Source: a virus. Taken from it: a DNA stretch of 39,509 nucleotides. Location of the stretch: positions 1 through 39,509 of IMG/VR virus record IMGVR_UViG_3300028925_010123; one strand, given 5' to 3'. The translations under genes and the position numbers were made by a program. Below the pieces are notes generated by a model, which saw nothing but the letters and a program-made list of their open reading frames with translations, searched no databases and was not told the origin of the DNA. Below are positions 32,692 through 39,509 of this stretch, in pieces (the stretch's first letter is position 1; every line of letters begins with the position of its first letter).

Positions 32692-33556
32692 AATAAAACA
32701 AGGTAAAAAATACTTGATAACAGGCGGAGCAGGATTCTTGGGTGGAGAATTGATTGATAGAATTCTTCAACAAGGTGGTGATGTAGTTACGGTATCACGA
32801 AATGAAGGTAAATTAATAGAATTAAAGAATAAATACAAAAGTAGAAACGGAAGAATAGAAATTCACACAGGTGATATTTGTGATGATTTCACATTACCAA
32901 GATTAATGCAAGGTATTACGGGTGTATTTCACTTGGCAGCATTTAAACACGTTGGATTAGCAGAAACACAAGGTAGAGAGTGTATTAAATCAAATGTTAT
33001 TGGTAGTATGAATGTATTGGAAGAAGCAGTTAAAAATGATGTAGAGTTCGTAGTTGGTATATCAACAGATAAAGCAGCTCAAGTTACTGGAACATATGGA
33101 GCAACCAAATATCTTATGGAAAGAATGTTTACACAATTTGAATTAGATTATCCACAAACTAAATTCAGAATAGTTCGTTATGGTAATGTATTGTATTCAA
33201 CAGGTTCAGTATTGTGTATTTGGAAAGATAGATTAGAAAAGGGAGAAGAAATTATAGTAACAGACCCTGAAGCTACGAGATACTTTTGGACATTGAACCA
33301 AGCAGTTGATTTAATATTTGATTGTATGGAAAATGCCACAACAAGTCATTTCCATTTCCCAAGTATGAAGTCAATGAGTATGGGTGATTTACTAAACGCA
33401 ATGGCTAAAAAGTATTTGCCAGAGGGTAAAGAACTTAAAGTAAAAACCATTGGATTACAAAGAGGTGAAAACCTACACGAGAAGATATCAGAAGACGGAT
33501 TGTATTCTAATGAAGCAGAACAATTTTCAATTGAGGAAATCAGGGAGTTAATTTAG
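32684..33556 (+). CDS. Nucleotide-sugar 4,6-dehydratase, PseB/CapD-like
   Basis: Extended short-chain dehydrogenase that makes a 4-keto-6-deoxy sugar from UDP-GlcNAc or a similar donor. NAD-binding GGAGFLG (14-20), HLAAFKHV (83-90), the subgroup signature STDKA (127-131) and Tyr138-x3-Lys142 (YGATK) are all intact. Length 290 aa is slightly shorter than PseB (about 330). GTG 32684 is the start, with AGGAG at 32671-32675. Product 4-keto sugar is the natural substrate for the DegT-type aminotransferase two genes on, so together they should give an amino-deoxy sugar. Confidence 0.82.
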   Translation: MIKIKQGKKYLITGGAGFLGGELIDRILQQGGDVVTVSRNEGKLIELKNKYKSRNGRIEIHTGDICDDFTLPRLMQGITGVFHLAAFKHVGLAETQGRECIKSNVIGSMNVLEEAVKNDVEFVVGISTDKAAQVTGTYGATKYLMERMFTQFELDYPQTKFRIVRYGNVLYSTGSVLCIWKDRLEKGEEIIVTDPEATRYFWTLNQAVDLIFDCMENATTSHFHFPSMKSMSMGDLLNAMAKKYLPEGKELKVKTIGLQRGENLHEKISEDGLYSNEAEQFSIEEIRELI

Positions 33557-34392
33557 TGGAAAATGTATTAATAATTGGTGGTAATAGATTTGTTGGTAAA
33601 GCATTATCAGAAAGACTATTACATAATGGAGTTCAAGTTGATGTATTCAATAGAAGTGGAACATCATCTGATGGTGTAAAGGTCATACAAGGTGATAGAA
33701 ATAAACCAGAGGACATAGAAAAGATAGACTTTACTAAATATGATTGTATTGTTGATATGTGTTTGTTCTTTGAAAGTCAGTTTGATTTGATTGAACACCT
33801 TATACCAAACGAAACTAATTATATATTTATCAGTAGTGGTGGAGCAGACGATAGATACATTGAACACTATGGTGATTATGGTATTGGTAAGAAGAAAGTT
33901 GAGTCAAGATTAGAAGAATCAGATATAAACTATAAGATAGTTAGACCAACTTATATCGTGGGTAAAGGTAATCATAGACCAAGATTGGGCTATTATATGC
34001 ATAAAATGTTAAATAGAGAACACATTGAAATAGCTGGTGATGGAAAGAATACAATCAATATAGTATTTGTTCAAGATGTAGTGAATTGTTTGGAAGAACT
34101 TATTTTCACCGATGTCAAAACTGCAGTTCAGCATCCACCAATAGAGGTAGTTGGAAGAAACATTGAAGTTATAGATTTAATCCATATATTAAAAAATTGG
34201 GTTACCATTAGAGGTTCACAAGAGAGTGAAGTAATGTTAGTTCAAGATGATGAAAATGCAATAATTTCAAAGAATAATTTTGTATTTGATAGACTTATAG
34301 GTTTATCACCATCATCATTTGATGATAGATTAAGAGATTATGTAAATTGGTATTATAAAGAAGGAGCAAAGGGTTATGGACACAATATATAG
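33556..34392 (+). CDS. NAD-dependent epimerase/dehydratase family protein
   Basis: Rossmann-type short-chain reductase: VLIIGGNRFVGKALSERLL (4-22) binds the dinucleotide, with Asn-Arg replacing the usual Thr-Gly of GGTGFIG, an accepted variant. YGDYGIGKKKVE supplies the Tyr-x3-Lys pair (near 105-109), and VRPTYIVGKGNHRPRLGYY plus INIVFVQDVV fit the substrate domain. It likely epimerises or reduces the 4-keto intermediate. GTG 33556 start, GGGAG at 33543-33547. Specificity not readable from sequence. Confidence 0.77.
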   Translation: MENVLIIGGNRFVGKALSERLLHNGVQVDVFNRSGTSSDGVKVIQGDRNKPEDIEKIDFTKYDCIVDMCLFFESQFDLIEHLIPNETNYIFISSGGADDRYIEHYGDYGIGKKKVESRLEESDINYKIVRPTYIVGKGNHRPRLGYYMHKMLNREHIEIAGDGKNTINIVFVQDVVNCLEELIFTDVKTAVQHPPIEVVGRNIEVIDLIHILKNWVTIRGSQESEVMLVQDDENAIISKNNFVFDRLIGLSPSSFDDRLRDYVNWYYKEGAKGYGHNI

Positions 34393-35539
34393 AGCAAAAC
34401 CATATATTCCAGAGGTTACACACAAATGGATATTAGGTAAATATGAGGAAATACTTCAATCAGGTGGATTGATACAAGGAAAGCATGTGGGGGATTTTGA
34501 GAAAGATGTTTGTCAAATGTTTAATGTAAAGAATGCAGTCGCAACAACATCTTGTGGAACAGGATTAGAAACCGTATTGATAGCAAGTGGTATCAAAGGT
34601 AAAAGATTTATAGTTCCAACACAGACATTTGCTGCAAGTGTAAATTGTATCATTAGAACTGGCAATACACCACTAATCGTAGATGTTGATTCAGAAACAC
34701 AATGTTTATCATTGGATATTATCAAGAAAAGTATGGAAGAAGCTGGTCAAGGTGCAATAGGTGGAGTTGTATTGGTTCATATGTCAGGTTTGATTACACC
34801 CGATATGTTAGAGATAGAAGAATATTGTAAACAAAACAATCTATTCTTATTGACAGATGACGCTCATAGTTATGGTGCTCAATTTTACAATCAATATAAA
34901 GATGAAAGAAGATGCGCTGGAACATTTGGAGACGCTGGAGTATTTAGTTTTTATCCAAGTAAAATCATCACAACAGCAGAGGGTGGTATGATTACCACTA
35001 ATGATGATGAGTTAGCAGAGAAATGTAGAGTAGTGAGAAATCACGGAACGACAAGAAATGATGGAGAGTATCAAGGATTAGATTATGGATATACTTGTGC
35101 AATGCCTTCAAGTAATTATCGTATGTCGGAGTTCCACGCAGTTCTCGGATTAGCACAGAACAAATATCTACAAAGTTTTATCGAAAGAAGAAACGAAATA
35201 GCAGATATCTACAATGAAAGATTATCAAAGGTTGAGTGGTTACAAACACCATTTAAAGATGATACAATTAAACAAACTTATTGGCAATATATTGTTAAGA
35301 TTACAGACGGAAGAGATAGAACAGAAACATTGTTAAGGTTATTAGATGAATATCAAATACCAACAGCAAATGCTTATTCACCACTATGTCACGAACAAGA
35401 AATCTATAAAGACTATCTAAGTTCTAATGGATATGAAAATTCAGAAGACTTCATCACAAAGATATTCTCACTACCAATGTATGTTGAGATGACTGATGAA
35501 CAAGTTAATTATATTTGTCGCACAATAGAAGAACTATGA
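34376..35539 (+). CDS. DegT/DnrJ/EryC1/StrS-family sugar aminotransferase
   Basis: PLP enzyme that puts an amino group on a keto-sugar nucleotide. Family landmarks: GLIQGKHVGDFE (31-42), TTSCGTGLE (57-65), PTQTFAASVN (81-90), DDAHSYGA (161-168, Asp161/162 hold the PLP ring nitrogen) and the Schiff-base lysine Lys196 in FYPSKIITTAEGGM, followed by RNHGTTR and NYRMSEFHAVLG. The 387-aa length is complete. It overlaps the epimerase by 17 bases and is followed as ATGA by the WbqC-like gene. Partner of the 4,6-dehydratase in making an amino-deoxy sugar. Confidence 0.88.
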   Translation: MDTIYRAKPYIPEVTHKWILGKYEEILQSGGLIQGKHVGDFEKDVCQMFNVKNAVATTSCGTGLETVLIASGIKGKRFIVPTQTFAASVNCIIRTGNTPLIVDVDSETQCLSLDIIKKSMEEAGQGAIGGVVLVHMSGLITPDMLEIEEYCKQNNLFLLTDDAHSYGAQFYNQYKDERRCAGTFGDAGVFSFYPSKIITTAEGGMITTNDDELAEKCRVVRNHGTTRNDGEYQGLDYGYTCAMPSSNYRMSEFHAVLGLAQNKYLQSFIERRNEIADIYNERLSKVEWLQTPFKDDTIKQTYWQYIVKITDGRDRTETLLRLLDEYQIPTANAYSPLCHEQEIYKDYLSSNGYENSEDFITKIFSLPMYVEMTDEQVNYICRTIEEL

Positions 35540-36219
35540 TAGTATCAATTCATCAACCAAATTATTTGCCCTGGTTGGGATTCTTCGATAAGATAAAACG
35601 AAGTGATATATTTGTTGTGTTTGATGATGTTCAGTTCCCACGAGGAAAGAAACATTTCGGACATAGAAATCAAATCAAAACCAATACGGGAACAAAATGG
35701 TTGACGGTTCCAATCAAGAATAAATCTGATATGGTATCGTTCAATGAAACGATTATAAATGATGATACGGATTGGCACAATGAACATTGTAAACAAATAT
35801 CAAATCATTATTCTAAATCACCATATTTTATGGACTATTTTATGACCATAAATGATATCATTTGTAAACAACATAACTCACTAACAGAACTATCAGTTGA
35901 GTTAATCAGATACTTTATGAAAGAACTAAACATAGATACCGAAATAATATATTCATCACAACTTAATCCAAGTGGATTTGGTTCTGAAAAGATATTCAGT
36001 ATCTTGGAAAACCTAAACGCAACAGAATACATAACAGGTTCAGGTCCAGGTTCACAAAGATATATAAACGAAGAAGCTTTTGGAAGAAGAAATATTAATC
36101 TACAATGGCAAGACTATGTGTGTAAAGAATATAATCAGTTATTTGGAGATTTCATACCATATTTATCAGTAGTAGATTTATTATTTAATCACGGAAAGAA
36201 AGCAGGAGAGGTTATATGA
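35536..36219 (+). CDS. WbqC-like family protein
   Basis: Starts IVSIHQPNYLPWLGFFDKIKRSD, the characteristic opening of the WbqC family; FDDVQFPR and NRNQIK-type segments follow (here HRNQIKTNTGTKWLTVPI) and YITGSGPGSQRYI lies in the last third. The family is found in O-antigen loci, often beside sugar aminotransferases; its biochemical role is thought to be acyl or amino-acid transfer to an amino sugar but is not firmly established. The start is ATG 35536 (ATGA overlap), 227 aa. Context here matches bacterial loci exactly: aminotransferase, WbqC, then deacetylase. Confidence 0.85.
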   Translation: MIVSIHQPNYLPWLGFFDKIKRSDIFVVFDDVQFPRGKKHFGHRNQIKTNTGTKWLTVPIKNKSDMVSFNETIINDDTDWHNEHCKQISNHYSKSPYFMDYFMTINDIICKQHNSLTELSVELIRYFMKELNIDTEIIYSSQLNPSGFGSEKIFSILENLNATEYITGSGPGSQRYINEEAFGRRNINLQWQDYVCKEYNQLFGDFIPYLSVVDLLFNHGKKAGEVI

Positions 36220-36866
36220 ATGTAATGGCAATCGGAGCTCATCCAGATGACATAGAATTTGGTTGTGGTGGAACTTTAATCAAACACAAAGACAATGGAG
36301 ATAAAGTTATCTATGTATGTATGACTGATACAGAATCAGTTGATGCTACTAAAGGGAAAGTTATTCGTTCAGAATCACAATTGAAATCAGAAACACAATG
36401 TGCAGCTGATATTCTCGGAGTTGATAATATATTTTATTTACCATTTAAAGATTTACACGTTCCATTTAGTTTTGAAAGTGTATCGGCATTAGAAACATTG
36501 ATAAAACAATATAATATAGATACAATTTATACACATTGGTCAGGTGATAGTAATCAAGACCACATAGCAACATTCAAAACAACTATGGCTGCTGCAAGAT
36601 ATGTAAGAAATGTTTATTGTTATGAACAAATACCAATCCCAAGACACACAGATAATCCTATGAGAATAAATTCATACACAGATATATCAGATTCATTTGA
36701 CGATAAGATAAAAGCAGCAGAATGTCATCAAAGTCAGTTCAAGAAATACAAAGAAGCTGGATTTGATGTAACAAAAAACTTAACCACATTAGCAAAGTTC
36801 AGAGGTATTCAGGCAAATTGTCAATACGCTGAAAGTTTCCAAGTAATTAAACAAGTTGGTCTATGA
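36216..36866 (+). CDS. PIG-L / LmbE-type N-deacetylase
   Basis: Zinc-dependent removal of an acetyl group from an N-acetylated sugar. The metal site AHPDD is at residues 8-12 (His9, Asp11/Asp12) and the third ligand lies in SNQDHIATF (about 108-116). ECHQSQFKKY is also typical. Length 216 aa is normal. It is coupled as ATGA to the WbqC-like gene before it and to the next gene after it. It probably acts on the sugar or nucleotide sugar built by this cluster, exposing an amine for a different acyl group. Confidence 0.85.
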   Translation: MNVMAIGAHPDDIEFGCGGTLIKHKDNGDKVIYVCMTDTESVDATKGKVIRSESQLKSETQCAADILGVDNIFYLPFKDLHVPFSFESVSALETLIKQYNIDTIYTHWSGDSNQDHIATFKTTMAAARYVRNVYCYEQIPIPRHTDNPMRINSYTDISDSFDDKIKAAECHQSQFKKYKEAGFDVTKNLTTLAKFRGIQANCQYAESFQVIKQVGL

Positions 36867-37807
36867 TAGTTAAAGCAAATCCAGAGTTCGGAGTTGAGTT
36901 AGCATTAGTTGTTCCTTATGCTTATCATTTACATTTACAAGGTAAGTTAGATACCGTGATTACTTCTAAAGGTATGAAACCATTTTACTATTTTTGTGAT
37001 GATGTAAGGGAAGAATTTGAACAAAGGACAGTTGATAATAGTTTAGCAGGACTTGATGAACTTCCAAATAATTGGATACACGGAATTAATCCATTAGAGG
37101 AGCCAGCAGTATTAAACTATGATGAGTGGACACCACCACCATACAAAGAACATTACGAAACCATTGATAATTTACCTACTGAACCAAGAAAAATAGTATT
37201 TATTTCAAACAAATATAATTTAGAACACGGACAAGAACCATTAGGTTTCTTTGATATCCAATGTTTGTATGATATGTTCACATATATAACGAGTTGCGGA
37301 TATAATGTGATATACAAAAGAGCAACCAATAAAGAAAGTGAATTTGCAGTAGATGAGAATGAAATGAATTCTATTCATCAAGGATATCACGATATCACAG
37401 CAGATGTTGAGGGTATCGGAGTAATATCTGATAGAGAGTTACCAAAGTATATGGAAAATGTTACATTGTTTGATGATATACTATACCAATTTGATAATAA
37501 TTACAATGAAACACAACTAAAAGTTATGGCAAATTGTGACCATTTTATATCAGTTTGTGGTGGTAATTCTATATTGTCAAGTTATTTTGGTGGAACTATG
37601 ATATCATATGTTCATAAAGGAAAAGAATTAAGACCAAACTATTTCGGAGAGAATAGTTATTTCAGAAAGTTATCAAACGCAAAGATTGTGCCAGTTTATG
37701 ATGTCATTGGTAAAGTAAATACAGAAACTTACCACCATAAAGTAAATAAAACAGGAAAGCAAGATTATACAAGATTTTTAGAGGTAATTAAAAATGAAAT
37801 TAAATAA
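36863..37807 (+). CDS. Unknown protein, possibly glycosyltransferase-like, 314 aa
   Basis: No family recognised with confidence. Features: VELALVVPYAYHLHLQGKLDTVITSKG at the start (a receptor-free Rossmann-like segment), RKIVFISNKYNLEHG mid-protein, and CDHFISVCGGNSILSSYFGGTMISYVHKGKE near the end, which resembles the donor-binding half of some GT-B or fucosyltransferase-type proteins. The position inside the sugar cluster and ATGA coupling to the LmbE-like gene support a glycan role. Last 14 bases overlap the next gene. Confidence 0.55.
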   Translation: MIVKANPEFGVELALVVPYAYHLHLQGKLDTVITSKGMKPFYYFCDDVREEFEQRTVDNSLAGLDELPNNWIHGINPLEEPAVLNYDEWTPPPYKEHYETIDNLPTEPRKIVFISNKYNLEHGQEPLGFFDIQCLYDMFTYITSCGYNVIYKRATNKESEFAVDENEMNSIHQGYHDITADVEGIGVISDRELPKYMENVTLFDDILYQFDNNYNETQLKVMANCDHFISVCGGNSILSSYFGGTMISYVHKGKELRPNYFGENSYFRKLSNAKIVPVYDVIGKVNTETYHHKVNKTGKQDYTRFLEVIKNEIK

Positions 37808-38786
37808 TAAATATATTATTGGTTGTCACGTTATGTTCTACGAGATAGATATTGTAGAAGAATATCTTGAATCAATACATTTGGCATTGGAAGAGGTGGA
37901 CAATAAGGAAAATGTCAAGGTAGAGATGATGTGGAATCTATCACAATACTTTGAAGAAGTAGAATCATCTACTAAAATGTATGAGATACGAAACAAAATA
38001 GAATCATTGGGTATGAAATATCATTATATTACAAATAAATTCTATGAGCAGAACGATAAGCCATATACAATGGCAGACTATCGTAGAGAATTGAACAACC
38101 AATGTAATGAGTGTGATTATGTAATATGGGGTGAATCAGATTGTTTAATGCCAAGACAGATGTTCGGTGTATTGGAACAATTAAAAGAATACGCTAATGG
38201 ACAGGGAGTTCATAGATACATCACAACATTTGGTATTAGAAAGATGTGGGATAATAGTTGGACTATATTAGAGCATCCTGAATTTACCAATAAACCATAC
38301 TATTCAATGGACACACCAGAAGACACTAAATTAGCAGAGTCATCACCGTGGTCTATCAGATATACTATGTCGCAAAGAGAAATGGACGAAGTAAATTCCA
38401 AAACAAAAGAATTGAATGTTCAGATGATTAATTATCCAAAATTTGACGGAAGTGGACTAATTATTTCATCAGACTTATTAAGAACAGGTGCAAATATACC
38501 ACCAGCAGTCTATATGAACGGAGATGATAGTTCATTTTTAGAAAGTTGTAGATTACATATGGGTGATAGATATTCACAATTTGTAATAAATAACATATTG
38601 AAAGTTCACAATAGAAATCATCCGAACAAAAGACATTATGTAAAAGATGAAGACCAAACCAAAAATACACATTTTAAAAGGTCAACGAAGAATTGGTATA
38701 AAGAATTTAATGATATTTCAAAGGGAAACCTAAATAAACTATATAAAAGCCAGGAACCATTCAATAAAAAGGATTTTAAGAAATGA
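37794..38786 (+). CDS. Probable glycosyltransferase, GT-A-like, 330 aa
   Basis: YIIGCHVMFYEIDIVEEYLESI at the N-terminus, then DYRRELNNQCNECDYVIWGESDCLMPRQM (about 94-121), where ESD or the preceding acidic residues sit as a GT-A metal motif would, and YMNGDDSSFLESCRLHMG later (a catalytic-base-like DD). The Lys-rich C-terminal 60 residues look flexible. Weaker evidence than for the other transferases, but context agrees. ATG 37794 precedes the upstream stop by 14 bases; the gene ends in an ATGA overlap. Confidence 0.6.
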   Translation: MKLNNKYIIGCHVMFYEIDIVEEYLESIHLALEEVDNKENVKVEMMWNLSQYFEEVESSTKMYEIRNKIESLGMKYHYITNKFYEQNDKPYTMADYRRELNNQCNECDYVIWGESDCLMPRQMFGVLEQLKEYANGQGVHRYITTFGIRKMWDNSWTILEHPEFTNKPYYSMDTPEDTKLAESSPWSIRYTMSQREMDEVNSKTKELNVQMINYPKFDGSGLIISSDLLRTGANIPPAVYMNGDDSSFLESCRLHMGDRYSQFVINNILKVHNRNHPNKRHYVKDEDQTKNTHFKRSTKNWYKEFNDISKGNLNKLYKSQEPFNKKDFKK

Positions 38787-39454
38787 AAAATTTAGTAGTA
38801 GCAATTGATGATTTGCATCCTGAACAAGGTTGGGGGTGCGAGGGTGATACACAAGTAGAATATTTAAGCTCGTTAAATGCGCAATATGGTGTCAAATTTA
38901 CCCTATTCTGCCCAAGTTATTATCATCACAAGTATAAATTAACAAAAGACTGGATATCGTATTGGAAACAATTTGATTGGATTGAATTGGCAAATCACGG
39001 ACATTATCACGATGTTCAGAAGTATTCATTTGACCAAATAGGTGACCAAGAGTTCTTAGAATTGGATTATGCCGAAGCAACAGAAAGAATACAAGACTCA
39101 ATGACATTGTGGAAAGAGTGTGGTCATACACCAAAAGGATTTAGAACGCCGGGTTGGGGTATTACACAAGAAGCTGCAACAGCAATATCAACTTATTTTG
39201 ATTGGGTAGCAGGACACGAACAGATAAATAAAGATATTGTATATCCAACTCAATATTTTATTGGAGCAGATGGAATCCACGAAACAGAAGATATAAGTTT
39301 ATACGGAGATACATTTATGTTTCAATCACATATTCAAGGGGATTGGAATGATAATGTATGGAATGAGAAAAATTACCTACATTTTCAGAAAGTTTTGGAC
39401 TATTTATTATCAGAATATGAGTTACAATTCACAACAATTTCAGAGATAAAATGA
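38783..39454 (+). CDS. NodB-type polysaccharide deacetylase (CE4-like)
   Basis: Metal-dependent N-deacetylation of GlcNAc-like residues. Motif 1 is AIDDLHP (Asp9/Asp10), motif 2 NHGHYHD (His72, His76), motif 3 FRTPGWG (Arg121, Pro123), all present in the right order. There is no signal peptide, so it acts in the cytoplasm on a precursor rather than on finished wall or capsule. Length 223 aa is compact but complete. It is the second deacetylase of the cluster, unrelated in fold to the LmbE-type one. ATGA overlaps at both ends. Confidence 0.82.
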   Translation: MKNLVVAIDDLHPEQGWGCEGDTQVEYLSSLNAQYGVKFTLFCPSYYHHKYKLTKDWISYWKQFDWIELANHGHYHDVQKYSFDQIGDQEFLELDYAEATERIQDSMTLWKECGHTPKGFRTPGWGITQEAATAISTYFDWVAGHEQINKDIVYPTQYFIGADGIHETEDISLYGDTFMFQSHIQGDWNDNVWNEKNYLHFQKVLDYLLSEYELQFTTISEIK

Positions 39455-39509
39455 AAGTAGTATTTTTCTCAGAGAGTCAATTAGTAGGTAAAGCACCAAG
39501 AAACCATCC
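39451..39509 (+). CDS. Start of a further gene, cut by the window end
   Basis: ATG 39451 overlaps the previous stop as ATGA and reads MKVVFFSESQLVGKAPRNH before the window ends. The opening (short strand, then Ser-Glu-Ser loop) could begin a GT-B glycosyltransferase, but 19 residues are too few to say. It shows that the glycan operon continues beyond this window. Confidence 0.55.
   Translation, partial: MKVVFFSESQLVGKAPRNH

Noticed and set aside
1-39509. tRNA genes, CRISPR arrays, insertion sequences, integrase or attachment sites
   Set aside because: Reading by eye found no cloverleaf-like segments, no regularly spaced repeats and no transposase or integrase motifs. Small tRNAs could still be missed without a scan.

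Overview
This 39.5 kb window looks like part of a large, AT-rich, lytic T4-like (myovirus-type) phage genome, probably marine. It carries the recognisable T4-type replisome: gp32-like SSB, UvsX, RNase H/5'-exonuclease, gp41-like helicase, family B polymerase, gp45-like clamp, gp44-like loader and a probable gp62. All genes are on the + strand, packed tightly, with 1, 4 or 8 nt stop/start overlaps and frequent GTG/TTG starts. The host is inferred to be Gram-negative and of the Bacteroidota/Marinimicrobia type, because one gene is a full TonB-dependent receptor with an N-terminal carboxypeptidase-regulatory-like domain, an architecture common in that group. No structural, packaging or tRNA genes were seen.

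Layout. 1-914: three unrecognised small genes, one cut by the window edge. 915-1619: no convincing gene, but a probable large structured RNA whose two ends can pair, followed by an intrinsic terminator. 1620-4582: SSB, UvsX and 5'-exonuclease. 4579-7901: three tandem DNA methyltransferases with a shared C-terminal end, plus a small basic protein. 7914-11391: replicative helicase and a B12-dependent (class II) ribonucleotide reductase. 11458-14199: the TonB-dependent receptor, bounded by hairpins. 14247-19550: polymerase, a Mom-like DNA-modification protein, clamp, clamp loader and a zinc-ribbon protein. 19553-21435: two SGNH-like proteins and a stand-alone Hint (intein-like) protein. 21489-25074: probable gp62, an Nmad1/DUF1599-like protein, a shortened UDP-sugar dehydrogenase, an Fe-S type PD-(D/E)XK nuclease, a SLOG-like protein and a ribbon-helix-helix regulator. 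25093-39509 (running off the end): about 14 kb of glycosyltransferases and nucleotide-sugar enzymes.

How the parts fit. The first two thirds make and modify DNA: the replisome and reductase supply and copy it, while three methyltransferases, the Mom-like protein and the Nmad1-like protein point to elaborate base modification, presumably against host restriction. The last third resembles a bacterial surface-polysaccharide locus: 4,6-dehydratase/epimerase, aminotransferase, WbqC-like protein, LmbE-type and NodB-type deacetylases, an unusual Gfo/Idh/MocA + FAD oxidoreductase fusion and at least five glycosyltransferases. It could build a modified sugar for the cell surface, the virion or the DNA; the sequence alone does not decide. 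The receptor and the glycan genes together suggest a phage that invests in altering its host's outer surface.

All functional calls come from reading protein motifs and gene order by eye; no database search was run.
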